Source: Actinomortierella ambigua
Taxonomy: Eukaryota; Mortierellomycota; Mortierellomycetes; Mortierellales; Mortierellaceae
Length of the DNA stretch: 15,109 nt
Reading direction: 5' to 3'
Assembly (NCBI GenBank): GCA_016098155.1
Contig: JAAAJB010000737.1
Location: forward strand, 1 to 15,109
The translations under genes and the position numbers were made by a program. Position 1 is the stretch's first letter; each line of letters opens with the position of its first letter. The notes beneath the pieces were generated by a model. It was not told the DNA's origin. It ran no database searches and worked only from the letters and a program-made list of their open reading frames with translations. Below are positions 8,814 through 15,109 of the stretch, one piece after another.

Positions 8814-10202
8814 ATGGACGCTCTTCGGTCCCTCGTCCGCTCATGGAAACACCCACGCTCTCGCCAGCACTCTGCCTCGTCCGCGGAGAGTGTGGACCAC
8901 CTTGAGCCAGCAGCAGCGAACAAGGATGCCCACCAGCAGCTGGAAGGACGAGACCACACAGCAGCAGCAGCAGCAGTGGTGTGGCAGCCAGAATTGCCAA
9001 TGTCCAAAAACCCTTCCGAGTCATGGTCAGTCGCGCGTTCAACCTACCCACCCCCTTCCTCCGTGTGCTTCTTTCATTCTATTCATTCTCCAAGAGTCGT
9101 GCTCTTGTTATGTCATACACCACCGGAGGAAAAAAATAATGAAAGAAAGAAATAGGATAGACATGGGTATGATATGGCCATTGTCTCTGTCTCTCTCTGT
9201 CTCTCTCTCTCTCCTCTCTCTTCCTTCTTTTCCCTTCATACTTGCGACCCTGCACCACATTGTGTGTTTCTGCATGTCGTGTTGTGTTCTGTTGTGTTCT
9301 CTGCACTTGTCCTGGACTTGGCAGGCGGCCCAAGTGTAAAGCGATGGACAAAATAGAGACAACAAAAAAACAATAGAAACAACAACAACAACAACACTGG
9401 CCAACCCTTTCACCACCACCCCCACCACCACCACCACTCTCTCATCACCCCTTCTCCTGCCGGACGGATGGTTCGAGACGAAACGAGATGCAAATAACGA
9501 TAAAAGAGAGAGAGAGAGAAAGAGAGAGACGCGGATAAGCATAGGATGGTATAGGGAGTACTATCCTTCCGTGAGTTTGCCAGGTTTCTTTTATTTTTTG
9601 TTCTCCGACGTGTAGACGGACCAACCCCCCCACATTCACATTGCAGCCACAACAGACAACAACTACGGCCTGGCAAAGGGGGGAGAAAGGGGGGAAGGAG
9701 TGAGGAGAGGAAGGAGGGTAAGAAGGGGCCTTTGTTCAAAAGCACCCTCGCTCGCCTTTACTCACCTTGCAGTTGTCTGCGTCTTGCCAACGCGTAGAAA
9801 GAGAAGGAAAAAAAGACCTCCCCACGGACAACTCGAGTTTCATTGGGGCAAAAGAGGGGATGACAACAGACCTCCTCCCTCTCTCTGTCTGTCTCTCTGT
9901 CTGTCTGTCTGTCTCTCTGTCTACTCTGTCTCTTGTCAGCATACATGTGCGGTGTGTGCAGTTACGACAATTTTTTAAAGTCTCTTCTGTGCCAGCATGG
10001 AAAGGATAGGCTTTGTTGTATTTTGGATGTGCATATTCGACGGGAAGAAATTCTCAATACAAAGGGGGGGGGTGACAGAGAACAGGATAGGGGGTGAGGA
10101 TAAGATACCGTGGTCCATCGTCCATCGGGAAAGAGACAGAGACAGAGACAGAGTCAGATAGTACCACACCATCCATGTTACATCAACAAAAAAGAATCAT
10201 CG

Positions 10203-10238
<36 letters not shown>

Positions 10239-12078
10239 CTTGTGTGGACCTTGCAGCTAACCAACAGAGCTGTTTGCTGGTGGGCATGTCAGGGAGGCGG
10301 AAGGGCAGAGCAAGGGAGTATAGTAGAGAGAAAAATAAGCATAATCACACCCTATTACTATTTGTTTGTCTTTCTCTCTCTTTGTTTAAAAAACCAACGG
10401 TCTTGTGGATCCTTCTCCTTACTCCTCATCTACCCCTTTTTCAAACCCACATCATGTGTGTAACGCTTTGCCTAGGGTGACAATGACCGAGTTGGTCCTA
10501 CCTCAACATTGCGATCCTCGGGGATATTGTCTGGGAGGCACCCTTCTGGCCTGGATCGATGTCGCCGCTGGCATTGCTGCAAAGAAGCACGGCGTCTATC
10601 CGGCTGTGACGCGATCTCTGGATGCCGTGCATTTTCTTGCGCCCATTACGACCCACAACATCGTCATCTTGCAGGCCTCCGTGAACAGAGCATGGAAGAC
10701 CTCTATGGAGATTGGTGTGCGCATCGTCATCGAAGACATCTTCTCTGTCGAACAACGGTACTGTTGCCATGCCTATCTCACCTTCGTCGCTCTACCGCAG
10801 CCGCCCCTCGTCTTGGCCGCAGCCGCCACAGCTCAACCGTCGCAGCTCTCGCGTCGCACCAGTCGCGCCGAGACCTCCAAAATCATCATGGCCAACTCGC
10901 CAGCTGGACGACGTTACAGCACCTCGTCCTTGCATGAGACGTCTTCATCCACACCCGAGCCATCAGTGCCAACGCCCCCAGCGCCACCCACCAAAGTCTC
11001 GATCCAGCTACCAGCCATCGAGCCACGGACGCCTATCGAGCACGCGCGTTTCAAGCTAGCGCAACAACGTCGAGAGGCACGATTGCGGCAATCACGCGAG
11101 TCCAAGGCCGAGGAGACCAAGCTGATGAATGCGCTGCAGGACAAGATGCGGTCGTGGAGCATCACGAGCCAAGCTCAGCATTTTGGGGGTAGCATGCAGA
11201 CCCTGCATGGTCTTCTCAGTCCAGGTCTACCACCAGAACAACAGCAACAACAGCAACAACAGCAACAACAACAACAGCAACAGCAACAACGGCCTCGTGT
11301 ACCGATGCAAGCGACGTATGCCGAGTCGACACAGCTGGTCCTGCCGCAACATGCCAACAGTCTCTCCATCACTTTTGGAGGTCAGGTCATGAAATGGATG
11401 GAAAACACCTGTGCCGTCGCCGCCTCGCGCTTCCTCCGCCGCCCCATCGTCACGGCCTCGATCGACTCGCTCCAGTTCCATACCCCGTCCAACGTCGGCG
11501 ACACCCTCACCTTCCGCGCCGTCATCACCCGTGCCTTCCACACCTCGGTCGAGGTCTATTGCTTTGTCGATGGTGAGAACCTGGTCTCGGGCCAAAAGAC
11601 CTTTACCAACGAGGCCTTCTTCTCCATGGTCGCCGTCATGCCAGCCATGCCTCTCTCTAGTGCTAGTGCTAGTGCTCCCACGACGACAACCATCACCGAA
11701 GAAGCCCCGCTCGTCCTCCCTCCCACCGTGGCCCTCGTCCCCATGCGCGTCGCCAAGCCCGCCCCCAACTACCAGCCCCCGATCCTCGTCCCGTCCTCGG
11801 CCGTCGAGCAGGCCCTGTCCGATGGCGCTGACATGCGACGGCGCCATCGCCTCGCCGAGCGCCAACAGCTCAAAGAATACGAGACCAAATTTCATGCGAA
11901 ACAGACCGAGGAGATTATGACCGCGGTCGGTTCTCCTCGTGTCTCGACCGAGTACTTTCCAATAACAGCAACTACCACCACCACCGCAGCTACGACAACC
12001 CAAGAGCCCTCCTCCTCGACCACCACCACCACCACCTCCACAGCACCAGCTTCTCCCCACGCACATTTCGCAGAGTAA
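8814..12078 (+). CDS. Double-hotdog acyl-CoA thioesterase (ACOT11/ACOT12-like)
   Basis: Expected to hydrolyse acyl-CoA to free acid and CoA. The substrate cannot be read from sequence; ACOT12 prefers acetyl-CoA and ACOT11 long chains. Exon 1 is 8814-9025 and exon 2 is 10476-12078 (G|GTCAGT..CCTAG|G, phase 2), giving about 604 residues. Hotdog 1 (~75-178) shows VLPQHCDPRG, GGTLLAWIDVAAGIAAKKH (Asp ~99) and NRAWKTSMEIGV. Hotdog 2 (~356-460) shows LPQHANSLSITFGGQVMKWM (Asn ~365), TASIDSLQFHTPSNVGD and SVEV. In ACOT7 one Asn and one Asp, from different hotdogs, are catalytic; here the Asp is in domain 1 and the Asn in domain 2. The linker (~180-345) is low-complexity and ends in 17 Gln. No START domain follows; the tail is basic/helical, then Thr/Ser-rich. 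The Arg-rich start (MDALRSLVRSWKHPRSRQ) could be a mitochondrial presequence. CAG directly precedes the ATG, so an upstream 5'UTR intron or start is possible. Confidence 0.85.
9181..9232 (+). repeat. (CT)n-rich microsatellite in the thioesterase intron
   Basis: Imperfect CTCTCTGT/CTCTCTCT units over about 50 bases in the first part of the intron. It is one of at least four pyrimidine- or purine-only tracts within this intron. Confidence 0.8.
9367..9435 (+). repeat. AAC and CCA trinucleotide runs in the thioesterase intron
   Basis: Repeated AAC units at about 9378-9396 are followed by CAC/CCA units at about 9411-9435. Translated on either strand these give the artificial Thr/Asn, Pro/His and Val/Trp runs of spurious open frames. 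Confidence 0.7.
9504..9530 (+). repeat. (GA)n microsatellite in the thioesterase intron
   Basis: About 27 bases of near-pure GA, opposite in strand sense to the CT tracts on either side of it within the same intron. Confidence 0.75.
9872..9932 (+). repeat. CTGT/CTCTGT microsatellite in the thioesterase intron
   Basis: CTGT tetranucleotides mixed with CTCTCTGT over about 60 bases. On the minus strand these read as ACAG units, which explains the apparent QTD/RQTD repeats of opposite-strand frames. Confidence 0.8.
10132..10158 (+). repeat. AGACAG hexanucleotide run in the thioesterase intron
   Basis: Four to five AGACAG-like units in a row, ending in GTCAGATAG. Non-coding. Confidence 0.7.
10206..10239 (+). 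repeat. Pure (CT)n microsatellite in the thioesterase intron
   Basis: About fifteen uninterrupted CT dinucleotides followed by CCCC, the cleanest dinucleotide array in the window. It lies about 240 bases before the 3' splice site and is a likely length-variable site between strains. Confidence 0.85.
11239..11289 (+). repeat. CAA/CAG tract: 17-Gln run in the thioesterase linker
   Basis: Seventeen consecutive Gln codons, mixed CAA and CAG (12 CAA, 5 CAG) with a partly regular CAA-CAG-CAA order. It lies between the two hotdog domains, where length change should not disturb either fold. The mixed codons suggest a selected or at least old tract rather than a fresh expansion. Confidence 0.9.
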
Positions 12079-12629
12079 GAAGATGAAAAAGTTGTATATT
12101 TGTGTATATTCATTTTTCTGTAGACACAGGGAAAATAGATAATTCAAGTACAATGGATGAATAAGAGATATAATAAAGTAGACGCTACAATAATAAGAGA
12201 GAATGGTCAAGAATGAGGGAAAGAAAACGAATGTATGGAAATAAAATGAAAAAAGGAAAAGGGGGTGGAGGGGGGGGCTGGCAAGAGCAGATAGGCCAAG
12301 TGCGAAAGGAAAGGGCAGGTGAAAATTCTCACTGGGCATTTTGGAACGCAACAAACTCGATGAGATGCTTGGAACAAAAAAAGGAAAAAGAAAGAGCCAA
12401 CGAGGGCTCCTCTTTTCCTTCTTTTCAGGGTGAGTGACGCGCTTGAGTGAAGAACCAGAGAAAAAAAAAAGTGGGTCTTCACCCTGGGCACCGTCCTTCT
12501 TCTTTTTTGTTGTTGTCGTTTTGTTGTATAATTTTGTTGTTGTGCGTCCCATGCCTGTTGTTCTTTCGACCTGGAGACCTGGATCAACATCGACCTCTTT
12601 CTTCTTCTTCTTCTTCCTCATGCCTTATT
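12079..12629. terminator. Tail-to-tail 3' region of the thioesterase and Munc13-like genes
   Basis: The 551 bases between the converging stop codons are AT-rich. For the plus-strand thioesterase, a TGTATAT element (12093-12099) is followed by AATAAA at 12172-12177 and again at 12240-12245. For the minus-strand gene, ATAAAATAAGG overlaps the stop and the sequence further left holds T-rich and TTG-rich plus-strand runs. The transcripts may overlap. Open frames on the minus strand through this region are not genes. Confidence 0.5.
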
Positions 12630-15079
12630 TTATGCCTGTCCGAGCATGACCTTCCGCTGGTACGCCATCTGCTCCCGCTTCGTCTGTGCACGCGCCTCGC
12701 GAGCCTTGGACTGGGTATCGATCGCCTTCTCCAAAAAGTCCTCCACCTCCGGCGATTGCCGCATCCGCAACACTCGCAACATCGATTCCGGATTCGGCTT
12801 GTACATGTCCTTCTTCACCGGTTGGTATCGCCCTCCGCCACCGGGGGTCTGGCCCGGTCCGTTGCTCTGCTGTCGTCCCAGCCGAGGCTGGGCTGCCGCC
12901 TTGATTAGGTTCGTGTAGTCCCGCATCAACTCCTCGGCCGACTGGTCGTAGATTAGGTGAAGAGTGACAAAATCTCGGTATTTTGAGGTCTCGAGGATCT
13001 TGAGCGGGAAGCCGTCGCCTGCATCTCCTCCATTCAGGTATAGTTTGATAAACTATGAACAGGTGTTGAAAAGAAATCAAAAGAATGTTAGATAAATTCT
13101 CGCCTCCTCCTTCAGAATACTGCACACGCACGGAAAGGGATTAAAAAAAAGAGCCTGCTTGAGACTTGACTTTACCTCGACAACCTTGAATACAACGTGC
13201 GTCTCAACTTCGGTGAGTGGCGTTCTTGTCGAGCACGTGGTCGACAGTGGCGGCATCAGCAAAGTCTCGATCGTGTTGAGCATCTCCTTCCACAGTCGGG
13301 TGATCACCATGGTCATGTTGTCGGTCGACAAATAGTCGTACAGGACCGGCAGCGCAGCCTCCAAGTAGTCAAACAGTGGGTACAGAGCCTTGTCGCACTC
13401 TTCGTCTGAAACCTGGGTGACCTTGGCCGACGTCGACGACGCGTTGAAGAACGAAAGAATCGACTTTGAGCGGAAGTTCTGGAATAGCACCCTTTCGTTA
13501 AGACATGCTTGGACGGCCGGTAGCATCTAAGATGGTGAAGGAATCAACAGCGTGTACCAGGTACATCAAAAAGAAAAAAAGAAAGTTAGAAAGGGGTCAT
13601 CAACATAAACCTCAGGAACAAACAAATCCCTAGATGTGTGGTAAAAAGGGCACTTACAGCATCGACAATGGTGCCGCTGAGATCACTCTCCTTGCGCTTG
13701 AGCGAGCGGAAGGTGCGTCCAAAGTAGAACTGGAGATCCTCACGCTCGCCCTTCATTGTGATGCGCAGCTGAAGGCGTCCGATCTGGGCCAGGTCCAGCC
13801 ACACATCGTGTGGCATATAGTCCTCATAGTCCATCGGATCAATATACAGGTGCTGCCACGCGCACAGCCGGTTCTTGTGCACCTTGTCTTCATCGTTGAC
13901 GATGATGAGGTACTTGATCTCCTTCGTCAACGTCACGTTGTATGTCTCGTTCCACCGTGGGTTCAGGTTTGCATACACGGTCTTGGTGCGGAACACCTCC
14001 CTGTCCTCGTGGCTCATCACAATGAATGGGTCGCTCGCCTCGTTCGAGTCCATCGGCCGCAGTCGCTCCGCGCCAATAAACACAATCTCAAACATCTTGG
14101 GGTCGTTCGGGTCCACTACTTGCTCCGGCATGTGCTCGTGCAGAATCTCGGCCAACTCGTCCACCTCCATGTTGCGATACAACTCATCCAACCGCTGCCG
14201 GACCGCCTCGATGTTGTTCATCAAAACACACATCCGTGGCGTGAACGTGAATTCGGCCGCCTTCTTCTCCGCGCTCTCCGATCGCAAAGCAAACGAGAAC
14301 CGTTCCGTAAGCGTCATGACTTCGGTGCGCGCGGTCGTGGTAACAGTCGACGGTAAGCATGCAATATACATACTCTCAATGTATTGAGCATACAAATCCA
14401 CTGCTCGGCAAAACACCTTGGCCAACTTGGAAATGAAGACTGCACGTTGGTACTCGTCCGGCCAGTTCAGACCCTTCACCCACGAAAGAGGCTCGTAGAA
14501 GAACTGGAACAAGTCGCTTGCTGACGATGAGTGTCCTGCTCCCACGCTAACTTCCTCAAACTATGTGAGGAGGTAGGGGGGGGGATAGAGAACAAGGAGA
14601 GAAAGGTCGCTATTAGTTAGTTACAAGGCACATTCGTGTCTCGTCAATTAAAGTGACGTATAAAAAAAACTGAATCTTACCGTATCTTGGGCAATTGCTG
14701 AAGTCACCCAGTCAGTAATAGTCGAGTCCAAGACATCAATGTACTTGAGCACATAGGGGCGGAACCATGATTCCAAACTAAAGTGAGCACCATGGCTATT
14801 TTTTTTAGGAAGAATGTTGGCAGTTATGAAATTAGTTCCCTGAGTTAACTCAACTCCATGGTCTCTACTCGGCTCAAGTATCATTACAATGAATAATGTT
14901 CAACATCTCACCTTGGCGCATATTGCTCGTAAAGAGCCATCAGTTCGCGACACAGCTGATACAATGGGAACACGTCGTCCATCGGCAATTTTCGGGCATC
15001 CATGTTCGCCATATTCTGCATAAGCGGCACAAAGTTGCCTAGATAGTTTCCAATGACAATACCGACCACGTCCACATCC
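12630..15079 (-). CDS. Munc13/UNC13-like protein with MUN (MHD) and C2 domains, C-terminal part
   Basis: Family members tether vesicles and promote SNARE-driven fusion; the fission-yeast relative Ync13 acts in exo/endocytosis during septum formation (family knowledge). Five exons fit: 15079-14912, 14795-14681, 14560-13658, 13526-13176 and 13052-12630. All introns are GT..AG, 116-131 bp, with matching phases, giving about 650 residues. The reading begins in the MUN region (NYLGNFVPLMQN, then ESWFRPYVLKYIDV and DWVTSAIAQD, MHD1-like), passes LNWPDEYQRAVFISKLAK, and reaches a C2 domain (about 14095-13750) with GAERLRPMDSNEASDPFIV, NPRWNETYNV and VNDEDKVHKNR. Two Asp in loop 1 and two acidic positions in loop 3 remain, but the last loop-3 Asp is absent, so calcium binding is uncertain. 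An MHD2-like block follows (ALPVLYDYLSTDNMTMVITR; KLYLNGGDAGDGFP), then a basic tail. The 5' part is beyond the right edge. Confidence 0.83.
13053..13175 (-). other. Last intron of the Munc13-like gene (GTAAAG..CATAG)
   Basis: 123 bp, between codons, joining ...THVVFKVVE to FIKLYLNGGDAGDG. The joined reading restores the MHD2-like segment that ends in LIYDQSAEELMRDY. Without splicing the frame ends within the intron in translated pyrimidine-rich sequence. Confidence 0.78.
14561..14680 (-). other. Intron of the Munc13-like gene (GTAAGA..CATAG)
   Basis: 120 bp, between codons, joining ...SAIAQDT to FEEVSVGAGHSS. It contains CTAAC branch-like elements on the minus strand and a long pyrimidine stretch before the acceptor. 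A GTG inside the next exon can look like a gene start, but the conserved reading continues upstream through this splice. Confidence 0.75.
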
Positions 15080-15109
15080 CTTCATAAGGTAGATAGTACA
15101 AAAACAATA

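Larger units (their letters stand above)
9026..10475 (+). other. Long intron of the thioesterase gene
   Basis: 1450 bp with donor GTCAGT and acceptor GCCTAG, and a GTGTAAC branch-like element about 15 bases before the acceptor. Phase and protein agree: exon 1 ends ...MSKNPSES plus two bases and exon 2 continues W-VTMTELVLPQ, the usual lead into the first hotdog of this family. Every other intron seen here is 116-243 bp. It is filled with CT, GA, CTGT, AACA and CCA simple repeats and holds no open frame with recognisable protein. An alternative first exon, a second promoter or a non-coding RNA inside it cannot be excluded. Confidence 0.75.

Noticed and set aside
11227..12621. A 464-codon open frame on the minus strand opposite the thioesterase
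   Set aside because: It overlaps both hotdog-coding sequence and the AT-rich 3' region and reads as Leu/Phe/Gly-rich nonsense, with no motif. It is a shadow of the plus-strand gene.
12625..13131. A 168-codon minus-strand frame at the Munc13 3' end
   Set aside because: It is shifted relative to the frame that continues the MHD2-like segment through the splice at 13053. Its protein is Arg/Gly-rich with no similarity to the family.
1..15109. Transposons, CRISPR arrays, tRNA or rRNA genes, biosynthetic or defence clusters
   Set aside because: No transposase, reverse transcriptase, terminal repeats, spaced direct repeats, or tRNA-like cloverleaf with conserved T-loop was seen on either strand. 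The genes present are ordinary eukaryotic housekeeping types.

Overview
This is a nuclear chromosomal segment of a fungus. Four things point there: genes split by short GT..AG introns (about 115-245 bp), a Byr4/Bfa1-type mitotic-exit GAP scaffold (a fungal-specific family), a fungal-type UNC13/Munc13-like protein with a C2 domain, and microsatellite-rich, strand-skewed flanks. GC-rich third codon positions, extreme low-complexity protein inserts and very wordy simple repeats fit an early-diverging filamentous fungus (Mortierella-like Mucoromycota), but that placement is inference. There are no bacterial-type operons, tRNAs, rRNAs, CRISPR arrays or recognisable transposons.

Layout, left to right. 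(1) 1-35: probable first codons of an unidentified minus-strand gene running off the left edge. Its leader, with a possible 5'UTR intron, would fill about 36-700. (2) 834-7672, minus strand: one very large three-exon gene for a Byr4/Bfa1-family protein of about 2143 residues, assembled here from three open segments whose splice sites and phases agree. (3) 7673-8813: a head-to-head intergenic region of about 1.1 kb, full of purine-rich microsatellites and two G10 runs. (4) 8814-12078, plus strand: a double-hotdog acyl-CoA thioesterase of the ACOT11/ACOT12 kind (about 604 residues), made of a small first exon, an unusually long 1450-bp repeat-filled intron, and a large second exon. (5) 12079-12629: a short tail-to-tail 3' region. 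(6) 12630-15079 and beyond, minus strand: the C-terminal half of a Munc13-like protein (MUN/MHD region, C2 domain, MHD2-like tail) in five visible exons. The 5' part lies outside the window.

The genes do not form an obvious pathway. Byr4 acts on the Spg1/Tem1 GTPase at the spindle pole to control septation or mitotic exit. The Munc13-like protein is expected to act in vesicle tethering and fusion, and in fission yeast its relative works during cytokinesis. The thioesterase is metabolic. I see no novel multi-gene system. The most interesting points are the threefold-enlarged Byr4 with repeated short acidic motifs, the outsized thioesterase intron, the pyrimidine-rich leaders that switch strand between the divergent genes, and the cryptic gene start at the left edge.
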